From the NCBI GenBank assembly GCA_049651845.1, contig JBASCW010000173.1, positions 1-24,782 of the forward strand: a DNA stretch of 24,782 nt. The letters are read 5' to 3'. The notes below the pieces were generated by a model that was not told where the DNA came from, ran no database searches, and saw only the letters and a list, made by a program, of their open reading frames with translations. Origin of the DNA: RBG-16-66-20 sp049651845. Lineage in GTDB: Bacteria; Pseudomonadota; Gammaproteobacteria; Burkholderiales; SG8-39. Below, piece by piece: positions 7,822 through 16,090 of the stretch; position 1 is the stretch's first letter, and each line of letters starts with the position of its first letter. The translations under genes and the position numbers were made by a program.

Positions 7822-8616
7822 GTGCGAAACCGCAGATTCTGGATGATGTGGGTTGGTTACATCGGCGCCGCAGTGCTGTGGTACGCCAGCGTCAAATGGC
7901 TGCCATTCGAATCGTTCCGGCGCTTGCCCGACCCTGTTGCGGTGGCGACCGAGTGGCTCAGCCGCGACCCGACCTTCGGCATCTCGATCTTCACGACGAC
8001 ATATTACAAGCACGTCCTGTACAGCGTCTATCGGGCTACGGCGGCGTTTCTCCTCGCCACGCTGTTGGGCGTGGCGCTGGGAATATGCATGGGGTGGAGC
8101 AAGAATTTCAACAGCTTCGCATCTGCGCTGCTGGGTCTGCTGCGGCCGGTGCCGCCGCTTGCGTGGGTACCGCTCGCGATCCTGATTTTTGCGGGCGCCG
8201 AGAGCGCCGTGATCTTCGTCACTTTCCTGGTTGCTTTCTTTGCAACCGCGCTCAACACCCTTGTGGGCGTGAAATCGATCGACCCGGATTACTTCCGGGC
8301 CGCCGCCTGCCTGGGCGCGAGCCGCAAGGACGTCCTGCTCGACGTGATCGTTCCCGGTGCGCTGCCCAACATTTTTACCGGGCTGCAGATCGCCATGGGG
8401 GCCGCGTGGTTCTCGCTGGCCGCGGGGGAGATGATCGCCGCGCAGTACGGATTGGGGTTCCTGATCATGGAGTCCTACAACCTCGTGCAATTTCCCACCA
8501 TCGTGATCGCCATGGCCACGCTCGGATTCCTAGGATATCTGAGCAGCGCGCTGATCCGGGCTCTGGGCAATCGGCTGATGCGCTGGCGGGAACAGAGCAT
8601 CGGATTCGGCGCGTGA
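7822..8616 (+). CDS. ABC transporter permease A1 (NitT/TauT type)
   Basis: A 264-residue inner-membrane permease of the BPD_transp_1 family with about six hydrophobic helices. RPVPPLAWVPLAIL is the typical NitT/TauT segment, and FRAAACLGASRKDVLLDVIVPGALP is the EAA loop that docks on the ATPase. The external segment SIFTTTYYKHVLYSVYR and the ending EMIAAQYGLGFLIMES match permease A2 further down and differ from the B permeases, so this is the A-type subunit of transporter copy 1. The start GTG at 7822 has no clear Shine-Dalgarno; an ATG at 7843 is an alternative. The stop overlaps the next gene's start by 4 nt (GTGA). Confidence 0.93.
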   Translation: MRNRRFWMMWVGYIGAAVLWYASVKWLPFESFRRLPDPVAVATEWLSRDPTFGISIFTTTYYKHVLYSVYRATAAFLLATLLGVALGICMGWSKNFNSFASALLGLLRPVPPLAWVPLAILIFAGAESAVIFVTFLVAFFATALNTLVGVKSIDPDYFRAAACLGASRKDVLLDVIVPGALPNIFTGLQIAMGAAWFSLAAGEMIAAQYGLGFLIMESYNLVQFPTIVIAMATLGFLGYLSSALIRALGNRLMRWREQSIGFGA

Positions 8617-9497
8617 ACGCGTCCGCTCCCGTTACGCCTTTTGATCGTCCTGTGGAGGAGGTCCCGGAGCCACCTGCCGTCGGATCGCTCTCCATTCGCG
8701 AAGTGGGCAAGACCTACGACCCTGATGGCGCTTGCGTGGAGGCGCTCAGAAATTGCAGCGCGGAAATAAGGTCGGGGGAGTTCGTCGCCATAGTGGGGCC
8801 GTCGGGGTGCGGCAAAAGCACCCTGCTCAACATGATCGCCGGCTTCGACACCGTCAGTTCCGGCCGGATCGATCTGGACGGGCGCGTGCTGGCGAGCGCC
8901 GAGCGACCGCCGTTGCCCGGACCGGATCGGGTTGTGGTGTTTCAGCACGGGGCCCTGTTTCCCTGGAAGACCGTGCTGGAAAATGTGATCTACGGGCCGG
9001 TGCGCCAGAAGGTTCTTTCGCGTGCGCAGGCCGAAAAAAAAGCCATTGGCCTGCTTCACAATTGCGGCGGCCTCGATGCGGTCGCCGGTTCCTATCCGGC
9101 TCAGCTTTCGTCGGGCATGCAACGCCGGGTGGAGATCGTGCGCGCGCTCATGAACGAGCCCAAAGTGCTCCTCCTCGATGAGCCGTTCCGGGCCATGGAT
9201 ACCGTCTCGAAGGCCATCATGCACCAGCATCTGCTGGACATGTATCGCTTGTACCGAAAGACCGTCATTTTCATTACCCATGACCTGGAAGAAGCGATCT
9301 ACCTCGCGGACACGGTGATCGTCATGACCACGCGGCCGGGAATGGTCAAACAGGTCATCGATGTGGGGTTGCCGCGGCCCCGCGTTCTGAAGATGCTGTA
9401 TTCCGACGAGTACATGCGCTTGAAGCGGGATGCGGCCGAGAGCGTTCACGAAGAGGCGAGAAAAGCGTTTGAGCGAGGGGAGCGGGAACAGGCGTGA
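8613..9497 (+). CDS. ABC transporter ATPase A1 (NitT/TauT type) with LSSGM signature
   Basis: A 294-residue ABC ATPase. Walker A is GPSGCGKST (62-70), the Q-loop Gln is 111 (VFQHGALFPWKT), Walker B with the catalytic Glu is VLLLDE (185-190), the D-loop is RAMD, and the H-loop His223 is present (ITHDLEEA). The signature motif is LSSGM (165-169) instead of the usual LSGGM. The C-terminal tail with LPRPR and HEEARKAFERGERE is shared with ATPase A2. GTG 8613 overlaps the permease stop by 4 nt, so translation is coupled. It probably pairs with ATPase B1 to drive permeases A1 and B1. Confidence 0.95.
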   Translation: MNASAPVTPFDRPVEEVPEPPAVGSLSIREVGKTYDPDGACVEALRNCSAEIRSGEFVAIVGPSGCGKSTLLNMIAGFDTVSSGRIDLDGRVLASAERPPLPGPDRVVVFQHGALFPWKTVLENVIYGPVRQKVLSRAQAEKKAIGLLHNCGGLDAVAGSYPAQLSSGMQRRVEIVRALMNEPKVLLLDEPFRAMDTVSKAIMHQHLLDMYRLYRKTVIFITHDLEEAIYLADTVIVMTTRPGMVKQVIDVGLPRPRVLKMLYSDEYMRLKRDAAESVHEEARKAFERGEREQA

Positions 9498-10315
9498 AGG
9501 ACGAGCTCAGTTCGCTCCTGAGCCAGGCGCCTTCGCGGCGCAGGCCCTCGCCCCTGTCGCGGTGGGCCGGGCGCGTCAACTGGCGCGGAGCGATATCCGT
9601 GGCCGGATTTCTTTTGCTGTGGGAGTTGCTGGTGCGCCTCGGGGTGCCGGGCTTCGGGGGGATCCCGGCGCTTGCCGAGGTATCGAGAAGTTTCTGGGAC
9701 AAGTATGTCGCAAGTCCGAACTACTGGCAGTCTTGGCTCGTGAGCTGCGAGCGCGTCGGGTATGGTTTCATCGTATCGCAGCTGCTCGGCATACCACTTG
9801 GCTTGCTGCTGGGTACCCGCAGGATGTTTCGCGAGATCGTCTACCCGCTCGTTGAGTTGCTGCGGCCCATTCCACCGCTTGCATGGGTGCCGCTGTCGAT
9901 CCTGTTCTGGCCGACCGCCGAGCTCTCGATCGTGTTCATCACGTTTATCGGCCCCTTCTTCATCATCGTCATCAACGTGCACGACGGCGTCCGCGACATC
10001 AGGAAAGAGCACCTGTGGCTCGCGCGCTCCCTGGGCGCCAAGCCCGGGGACATCTTCCGGCGGATCATCCTGCCGTCCGTGATCCCCTGCATCGCGGTCG
10101 GCATGACCCTCGGGATTGCGGTGGCCTGGAACGTGGTGATCGCGGCGGAAATGATCGCCAGCAGCGCCGGCCTGGGGCGGCTCACCTGGGAGGGGTACGT
10201 GAGCCATACGGGCACCACCGTGATCATCGGAATGATCAGCATCGGCGTGGCCGGGTATCTGTCCACCCTCGTCGTGAGCTATGCGGAAAGGAAAATGATG
10301 CCATGGCAAAAGTGA
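9494..10315 (+). CDS. ABC transporter permease B1 (NitT/TauT type)
   Basis: A 273-residue inner-membrane permease. About 25 polar residues precede the first helix. LRPIPPLAWVPLSILFWP and the EAA-type loop LWLARSLGAKPGDIFRRIILPSVIP identify the family. The segments YWQSWLVSCERVGYGF and EMIASSAGLGRLTWEGYV match permease B2 and not the A permeases, so this is the second, different membrane subunit of copy 1. The start GTG 9494 overlaps the ATPase A1 stop by 4 nt. Its own stop lies 13 nt inside the next ATPase gene. Confidence 0.93.
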   Translation: MKDELSSLLSQAPSRRRPSPLSRWAGRVNWRGAISVAGFLLLWELLVRLGVPGFGGIPALAEVSRSFWDKYVASPNYWQSWLVSCERVGYGFIVSQLLGIPLGLLLGTRRMFREIVYPLVELLRPIPPLAWVPLSILFWPTAELSIVFITFIGPFFIIVINVHDGVRDIRKEHLWLARSLGAKPGDIFRRIILPSVIPCIAVGMTLGIAVAWNVVIAAEMIASSAGLGRLTWEGYVSHTGTTVIIGMISIGVAGYLSTLVVSYAERKMMPWQK

Positions 10316-11175
10316 CCGGGCACCAGGGCGCCGCCGCGCCCGGCACGAAACTGTCGGGCAAAACGAGGGCGGTCGGGTTGCGCAAGTGGTATCACCGCCC
10401 ATCGCAACCGCCGGTGCGCGTCCTGGAGGACTGCTCGATAGACATCGAGCCGGGAAAACTCACCGTGCTCATGGGAGTCTCCGGTTGCGGCAAAAGCACG
10501 CTCGCCTACCTGCTGGCGGGACACGTGCAACCGGACGCGGGGACCTTGACCATCGACGACCGGCCGATCGAAGCCGCCGGCCCGGACCGGATCCTGGTGT
10601 TTCAGGAAACCGCGCTGTGGCACTGGATGACGGTGCTCGACAACGTGCTGTTCGGACCACTGGCATCTTCGTCCATGACGGAGGCGGAGGCGAAGGCCAA
10701 GGCCATCATGCTGCTGGCGAAGTTCGGCGTGCTCGATTTCAAGGACAAGTATCCGGGACAGCTTTCCGGCGGCATGAAGCGGCGCGTCGAGCTCGCGCAG
10801 GCGCTGATCAACAATCCCAGGCTGATGATCCTCGACGAGCCGTTCAGGGGCCTCGACGTGATGACGCGCGAGCTGATGCAGGAGTACTACCTGAAGCTGT
10901 TCGAGGAGACGCGCCTGACGACGCTGTTCATCACCTCGGAGCTGGAGGAGGCGATCTTTCTCGCGGACCGGGTTCTGGTCATGTCCGGGTCTCCGGCCAG
11001 GATAGTGAAAACCGAGGAAGTGGACCTGCCTCATCCCCGGAAATTCGAAGTGCTGATCAGCGAGCGCTATATTGAAATCAAGAAGTCGCTCATGGAGACG
11101 CTGTACGGCCATGGCAGCGTCGAAGCGATCGTACCGTCTGGAAACGACGGGGACAGTGGCCAGGGCAGACGGTAG
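10303..11175 (+). CDS. ABC transporter ATPase B1, H-loop His replaced by Ser
   Basis: A 290-residue ABC ATPase. Walker A GVSGCGKST (58-66), Q-loop Gln101 (VFQETALWHWMT), signature LSGGM (154-158) and Walker B LMILDE (174-179) are intact. At the H-loop, where family members read THD, this one reads FITSELEEA with Ser212. The D-loop is RGLD and is followed by VMTRELMQEYYLKLFEE, as in ATPase B2. The start ATG 10303 is preceded by GGAAAGGA and overlaps the permease B1 stop by 13 nt. Loss of the His usually impairs hydrolysis at that site (known for the superfamily), so B1 probably acts in a heterodimer with ATPase A1 (inference). Confidence 0.94.
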   Translation: MAKVTGHQGAAAPGTKLSGKTRAVGLRKWYHRPSQPPVRVLEDCSIDIEPGKLTVLMGVSGCGKSTLAYLLAGHVQPDAGTLTIDDRPIEAAGPDRILVFQETALWHWMTVLDNVLFGPLASSSMTEAEAKAKAIMLLAKFGVLDFKDKYPGQLSGGMKRRVELAQALINNPRLMILDEPFRGLDVMTRELMQEYYLKLFEETRLTTLFITSELEEAIFLADRVLVMSGSPARIVKTEEVDLPHPRKFEVLISERYIEIKKSLMETLYGHGSVEAIVPSGNDGDSGQGRR

Positions 11176-11198
11176 ACAAATCACGCGGAGGGGGACAT

Positions 11199-12296
11199 AT
11201 GAAGACCAGAACGGTAGTGAGCATGCTTGTCGGGGCAATCGTTGCCGGAGCCGCGTTCATCGGTACGGCACTCGCAGCCAAGCCGGTGGAAATCACCTAT
11301 GGCTACCATCCATACTGGACGGGTGCCTGGTACGGCGTGATCCTGAAGACAAAGGAACTGTGGAAGAAGCACCTTCCGGCCGGCAGCACCGTGAAATTTG
11401 AACCCCACCTCACGGGTCCGCCGATGATCAACGCGATGCTCGCGGACAAGATGCAAATCGGCACGATGGGCGACATGCCCTCGCTGGTGCTCACCACCAA
11501 GGGTAAAATCGCGGACTTGCGGCTGGTATCGGTGACGATGTTCAGCAACGGGCAGAATTGCAACAAGTTGCTGGTCGGCAAGAGCGCCCCGCGATTCACG
11601 GATTACAGGGACGCGATGAAGTGGATGAGCGGCAAGCCGTTCGCCTACCACAAGGGGACGTGCTCCAACCGGTCCACGGAATCGATCATCGCCAAGGGCG
11701 GCTTCAAGCCCTCCGAGATCCTGATCATGCCGATCGAGGTGATCGCGTCCAATTTCGAGGCTGGCAAGCTCGGCGCGGCAATCATGTGGGAGCCGCACGC
11801 GCGTCGTCAGGTCGAACTCGGTAACGCGCGCTATGCCGCCACGGGCGCACCCTGGAGCGAACAGGATGCGAATTTCACTTCCATGCGCCAGGACTTCATC
11901 GAGCGCAATCCCGAGGCTGCGGTGGGTTGGCTAAAGGCCGAGATCGAGGCGCTGAGGTTCCTCATAAGCAACCCGCGCGAGTCCGTCAAGATCATTGCCG
12001 GCGAGCTTACCGGCTACGACGAGAAGACGGTCTGGGCCGCGCTGTACGAGGCCAATCCGCCGTCCATCGGCGGCGACCCGGTCAACTATGTCGCCAAGCT
12101 GACCTTCGATGACGACGTGGTGGCGGCAATGAAACGGGGATACGCGTTCCTGCATTCAATCAAGGTGATCGAATCTGCGGAAATGCCGAAAACCGCGGTC
12201 AATGACGCGCCGCTTAAGAAGGCGATGCAGGAGATGGGGGTAAAGGCGCCACTGGGCGAGATCCGCGGGCAACCGCGCTCCGCGTTCACGAATTAG
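11199..12296 (+). CDS. Periplasmic substrate-binding protein 1 (NitT/TauT type)
   Basis: A 365-residue binding protein of the NMT1/SsuA-like group. A Sec signal peptide covers about residues 1-27, with cleavage likely after TALAA. The mature start VEITYGYHPYWTGAW and the hinge segments GPPMINAMLADKMQIGTMGDMP and WEPHARRQ fit the fold. It has just two cysteines, Cys121 (GQNC) and Cys155 (KGTC), at the same 34-residue spacing as in binding protein 2, so they may form a disulfide or line the ligand site. It lies 23 nt after ATPase B1, with RBS GGAGG. The ligand is unknown; taurine, sulfonates, nitrate and pyrimidines are among family ligands. Confidence 0.92.
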   Translation: MKTRTVVSMLVGAIVAGAAFIGTALAAKPVEITYGYHPYWTGAWYGVILKTKELWKKHLPAGSTVKFEPHLTGPPMINAMLADKMQIGTMGDMPSLVLTTKGKIADLRLVSVTMFSNGQNCNKLLVGKSAPRFTDYRDAMKWMSGKPFAYHKGTCSNRSTESIIAKGGFKPSEILIMPIEVIASNFEAGKLGAAIMWEPHARRQVELGNARYAATGAPWSEQDANFTSMRQDFIERNPEAAVGWLKAEIEALRFLISNPRESVKIIAGELTGYDEKTVWAALYEANPPSIGGDPVNYVAKLTFDDDVVAAMKRGYAFLHSIKVIESAEMPKTAVNDAPLKKAMQEMGVKAPLGEIRGQPRSAFTN

Positions 12297-12318
12297 AGAT
12301 GGCGGGGATGGGCGCGGC

Positions 12319-13179
12319 GTGACGACCAACGAGGCGCTGCATGGCGAGCCGCGTGGCGCGACGGGCGGAAGCCTGAGCATCAGGAATCTGCGCAAGGTAT
12401 ACGGTCCTGATGGAGGGGGCGTGGTGGCCCTTGACCGTTTCGCCCTGGAAATTCCGTCCGGGCAGTTCTGTGCGATCGTGGGGCCGTCCGGGTGCGGGAA
12501 GACGACGCTGTTGAACATCCTGGCGGGTTTCGAAAACCCCAGTTCAGGGGAGGTCGTCATGGACGGCGAAGTTCTCGCCGGCGTCAGGAAGCAGTTGGTG
12601 CCCGGATCCGACCGGATGGTGGTATTTCAGCAAGACGCCCTTTTCCCCTGGAGGACCGTCCTCTGGAACGTAACCTGCGGCCCGGTATTGCAGGGACGAT
12701 TGCCGCGCGCGCGCGCCGAGGCGCGCGCGCGCGAACTTCTTTCCAGGGTCGGGCTGAACGGCGTCGAGGACCGGTATCCGAACGAGCTCTCCGGCGGAAT
12801 GAAGCGACGGGTGGAGATCGTCCGCGCGTTGTTGAACGAACCCAAGGTGCTGCTTTTGGACGAACCTTTCCGCGCGATGGATACGCTGACGAAGAGTGTC
12901 ATGCACGAGTGCCTGCTTGAGATTTACGATTTGGTGAAGAAGACGGTTTTCTTCATTACCCACGATTTGGAGGAGGCGATTTTTCTGGCCGACCGCGTGG
13001 TGGTGATGACGACCCGCCCCGGGCGCATCAAGAAAGTGATCGTGGTGGATCTCCCCCGGCCACGCAGTCACCGAGTCGTCTCGTCCGCCCAATTTGGCCG
13101 GTTGAAGCGGGAAGCGATTGACGCGATCCACGAAGAGGCACGAAAGGCCTTCGAAGCAGGGGAAAGGGAGTTCGCGTAG
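12319..13179 (+). CDS. ABC transporter ATPase A2 (NitT/TauT type)
   Basis: A 286-residue ABC ATPase with a full set of motifs: Walker A GPSGCGKTT (55-63), Q-loop Gln104 (VFQQDALFPWRT), signature LSGGM (157-161), Walker B VLLLDE (177-182) and H-loop His215 (ITHDLEEA). It is the counterpart of ATPase A1: both have DEPFRAMDT, VMTTRPG and a tail with IHEEARKAFEAGERE or close to it. GTG 12319 starts 22 nt after binding protein 1, which joins the two transporter sets into one operon. The partner ATPase B2 is encoded 3.4 kb further on. Confidence 0.95.
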   Translation: MTTNEALHGEPRGATGGSLSIRNLRKVYGPDGGGVVALDRFALEIPSGQFCAIVGPSGCGKTTLLNILAGFENPSSGEVVMDGEVLAGVRKQLVPGSDRMVVFQQDALFPWRTVLWNVTCGPVLQGRLPRARAEARARELLSRVGLNGVEDRYPNELSGGMKRRVEIVRALLNEPKVLLLDEPFRAMDTLTKSVMHECLLEIYDLVKKTVFFITHDLEEAIFLADRVVVMTTRPGRIKKVIVVDLPRPRSHRVVSSAQFGRLKREAIDAIHEEARKAFEAGEREFA

Positions 13180-13181
13180 CC

Positions 13182-14117
13182 GTGTCGACGATTCCAGACG
13201 CGCCGCCGCCGTCAGCGGCCAACCAGTCGTGGGCCGGGCCGCCGCCGGATCGAGGAGTTGCAGCCGGCGTTCCCGGCGAAGCGAGGCGCCCGGACGCCCG
13301 CCGGCGAAGATGGTTCGCTGCGCTCTCGGCGGCGCAGACCTGGCAGATGGCGATCGGCTTTGGGCTGTTCGTTGGATTCTGGTACCTGGCGACGGCGGTC
13401 CTGGGTCTTCCTCGATTCGAAAAGATTCCCGATCCACTCAGCGTACTTCTGGAGTGGACGAGTCGGAACCCCGTCTATGGCCTGTCGATCTTCACGCCGG
13501 ACTACTACCGGAACATCGGGTACAGCATCTACCGCGCATACGCGGCGTTTTTTCTGGCTGTGGCTCTTGGAGTGCCGCTGGGGCTGCTCATGGGGTGGAG
13601 CCGGCTGTTCCGTGGATTCAGCTTTCCGCTGATCGAGTTGCTGCGACCCATCCCGCCCTTGGCGTGGGTGCCCTTTGCGATCCTACTTCTTCCCGGCACT
13701 GAGCAGGCGGTAATTTTCGTGACCTTCATCGCCGCGTTCTTTGCCACGGTCCTGAACGCGCTCCTGGGGGCGCGCTCCATAGACGCGGTCCACTTTAGGG
13801 CGGCGCAATGCCTCGGCTTCCGCCCCTGGGATGTTTTTGTAAACGTGGTCGTTCCCGGATCGCTGCCCTTCGTATTCACCGGCCTTCAGCTCGCGATGGG
13901 ATTGTCCTGGTTCGCCCTGGTGGCCGGGGAGATGATCGCGGGCCGCTACGGGCTGGGTTTCATGATCTTCGAGGGCTATACCCTCGCCCAGTACCCGAAC
14001 ATCATCATCGGCATGGTGACGCTGGGAATCCTGGGATACGCATCGAGCACCGGCGTGAGGATCATTGGACGCCGCATGATGATATGGCGCGCGCGGCAAT
14101 TGGGAGGCGGCGAATGA
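13182..14117 (+). CDS. ABC transporter permease A2 (NitT/TauT type)
   Basis: A 311-residue inner-membrane permease. A Pro/Ala/Arg-rich N-terminal extension of about 50 residues, absent from A1, precedes the first helix. Key segments are SIFTPDYYRNIGYSIYR, LLRPIPPLAWVPFAIL, the EAA loop FRAAQCLGFRPWDVFVNVVVP, and EMIAGRYGLGFMIFEGY. They match A1 closely. GTG 13182 begins 2 nt after the ATPase A2 stop. The 3' end overlaps permease B2 by 4 nt (ATGA). Confidence 0.94.
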   Translation: MSTIPDAPPPSAANQSWAGPPPDRGVAAGVPGEARRPDARRRRWFAALSAAQTWQMAIGFGLFVGFWYLATAVLGLPRFEKIPDPLSVLLEWTSRNPVYGLSIFTPDYYRNIGYSIYRAYAAFFLAVALGVPLGLLMGWSRLFRGFSFPLIELLRPIPPLAWVPFAILLLPGTEQAVIFVTFIAAFFATVLNALLGARSIDAVHFRAAQCLGFRPWDVFVNVVVPGSLPFVFTGLQLAMGLSWFALVAGEMIAGRYGLGFMIFEGYTLAQYPNIIIGMVTLGILGYASSTGVRIIGRRMMIWRARQLGGGE

Positions 14118-14902
14118 GGCGCGCACTGCGCTTGCTTCGGAATTTGGGAAATCCCGGGCTGTGGCAGGGAGCGCTCTCGCTGATCGCCCTGTTCGGGCTC
14201 TGGCAAGCCGCCGGGGACCTCCATGTCGGGGGCCTCGGTGATATTCCGACTCCAGTAGAAGTCGGCCGGGCCTTCGTTGCAGCCGCCGGAACCAGCCGGT
14301 ATTGGTTGAGCTGGGCGGTCAGCGGCGAGCGGGTCGCGTACGGTTTCTTGGCGGGTACGCTCATCGGCGTTCCGTTCGCGCTCGCGCTCGGCATGAACAA
14401 AACGTTGCGCGGGATCGTGTTTCCGGTAGTGGAAATGCTGCGGCCCGTGCCACCGCTCGCGTGGGTGCCGCTGTCGATTCTGTTCTGGCCTACGATCGAG
14501 ATGTCCATCACTTTTGTTATCTTTCTGGGGGCGTTTTTCTCCGTCGTGCTGAATGTTCTCGGCGGAGTGGCGGCGATCGATCCCTCGTTGCTGCGCGCGG
14601 CCCTGTCGATGGGCGCGCGGCCGCGGCACATCTTTTGGAGGATTGTTTTGCCGGCGACGATCCCGGCGATCGTCACCGGCATGGCGCTCGGGATGGGGCT
14701 CACCTGGGAGATCGTAATCGCCGCCGAGATGATCGCGGGCAAGGCCGGACTCGGTTACCTTGCATGGGAGGGGTTCGTGAACGGCTCGCTGGTATCGATT
14801 CTGGTCGCCATGGTGAGCATAGGCGTAGCCGGATTCTTGTCCTGCGGACTGATCTGGCTGGTGGGTCGGCGGGCGACCCCCTGGTTGAAAACGATGGCTT
14901 GA
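14114..14902 (+). CDS. ABC transporter permease B2 (NitT/TauT type)
   Basis: A 262-residue inner-membrane permease. YWLSWAVSGERVAYGF, LRPVPPLAWVPLSILFWP, the EAA loop LLRAALSMGARPRHIFWRIVLP and EMIAGKAGLGYLAWEGFV match permease B1. I placed the start at ATG 14114, which overlaps the permease A2 stop by 4 nt. The frame stays open upstream, but that part lies inside the previous gene. It forms, with A2, the second heteromeric membrane channel. Confidence 0.93.
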   Translation: MRRALRLLRNLGNPGLWQGALSLIALFGLWQAAGDLHVGGLGDIPTPVEVGRAFVAAAGTSRYWLSWAVSGERVAYGFLAGTLIGVPFALALGMNKTLRGIVFPVVEMLRPVPPLAWVPLSILFWPTIEMSITFVIFLGAFFSVVLNVLGGVAAIDPSLLRAALSMGARPRHIFWRIVLPATIPAIVTGMALGMGLTWEIVIAAEMIAGKAGLGYLAWEGFVNGSLVSILVAMVSIGVAGFLSCGLIWLVGRRATPWLKTMA

Positions 14903-14940
14903 TAGGCGCATTTTTTTTCGACTTCATAGGAGATATTGCC

Positions 14941-16059
14941 ATGAGTACGCGAAACGCAAGCCGCTGGGCCCGGCCCCTCGCATGGATGGCCGCGTTCGGC
15001 GTTGCAGCGGCAAGCTGGCTGGCCATGATTCCCGTCGCGCTGGGCCAGGGAAAAAGTTTCACGGTAGGGTACTTCCCGACCTGGGTTGGCGCCTGGCCCG
15101 TGATCGTCGCCAAGAAGAAGGGTCTCTACGGCAAGCACCTCCCGGCCGGCACCACGGTTAACTGGGACCTTCAGGTGGTGGGCCCCCCCATCGTGAACAA
15201 CATGCTGGCGGGGAAGACGGATATCGGGTACTTCGCCGATTTTCCCGCGATCGTGGCATCCACAAAACGGGACATCCAGGACATCCGGGTCGTCGCCACC
15301 AACTCCTGGTCGGCCGGCCAGCTCTGCAGGGTGATTCTGGTGAGGAGCGACGCCCCGCAATTCGATTCTCCGAGAGACGCTCTCAAGTGGCTCAATGGCA
15401 AGACCGTGGCGTTAACGAAGGGAACCTGCATGGACCGGTTCTGGTCGTTCCTCGAGGAGAAGGAAGGTATCAAGGCCGAGATCGTCTACCAGTCGCCGGA
15501 GGTAATTGCCACTAACCTCAGGGCAAAAAAGGTGGATGCCGGGCTCCTCTTTCAGGCCCATATTGCCCAGGTTGCCACCCGGGGAATCGCCCGCGTGGCC
15601 GTCACCGGAACGGCATGGAACCTCCCCGATGGCGCCTTTATCGTGATGCGGAAGCAATTCATCGACAGCCAGCGCGCCGCGGCCAAGGGGTTCCTCAAGG
15701 CCGAGATAGAGGCCCTCCGTTTCATGGCCGCGCAGCCGGAGGAGACGATCGGGATCGTTGCCGAAGAAGTGCCCGGTTTCACCAAGCGCGAACTGTGGAA
15801 CGCGTTATACGCGCGCATGCCTGCGACCGCGGGAGCCACGGATGTGAATTTCATCGCCAAGCTGGCCATCGACGACGAAGTCAGGCGGGTAATGAATGAT
15901 GGCGTCAAGTTCCTTCATGCGCGCAAGGTCGTAAATATTGATACCCTTCCGGACGGAACGCTCTACGATGAACTCATCAATGAAATAATGCGGGAGATGG
16001 GAATCACCGCGCCGCTTCTCACGATAAAGGCGCTGCCGGTGAATCCGTTCAAGGACTGA
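14941..16059 (+). CDS. Periplasmic substrate-binding protein 2 (NitT/TauT type)
   Basis: A 372-residue binding protein related to binding protein 1. An arginine-rich start and a hydrophobic stretch (about 12-35) form the signal peptide, with cleavage near ALGQG. The mature part begins FTVGYFPTWVGAWPVIVAKKKG and shares GKHLPAGTTV, the GPPIVNNMLAGKTDIGYFADFP hinge, and KGTC with its paralogue. Cys129 and Cys163 sit 34 residues apart, as Cys121 and Cys155 do in protein 1. Residue differences around the pocket (GDMP versus ADFP, WEPHAR versus FQAHIA) suggest a related but different ligand (inference). RBS GGAG precedes ATG 14941. Confidence 0.92.
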   Translation: MSTRNASRWARPLAWMAAFGVAAASWLAMIPVALGQGKSFTVGYFPTWVGAWPVIVAKKKGLYGKHLPAGTTVNWDLQVVGPPIVNNMLAGKTDIGYFADFPAIVASTKRDIQDIRVVATNSWSAGQLCRVILVRSDAPQFDSPRDALKWLNGKTVALTKGTCMDRFWSFLEEKEGIKAEIVYQSPEVIATNLRAKKVDAGLLFQAHIAQVATRGIARVAVTGTAWNLPDGAFIVMRKQFIDSQRAAAKGFLKAEIEALRFMAAQPEETIGIVAEEVPGFTKRELWNALYARMPATAGATDVNFIAKLAIDDEVRRVMNDGVKFLHARKVVNIDTLPDGTLYDELINEIMREMGITAPLLTIKALPVNPFKD

Positions 16060-16090
16060 GCACCTTTGCGCCAAGAGAGGACGCAATAAC

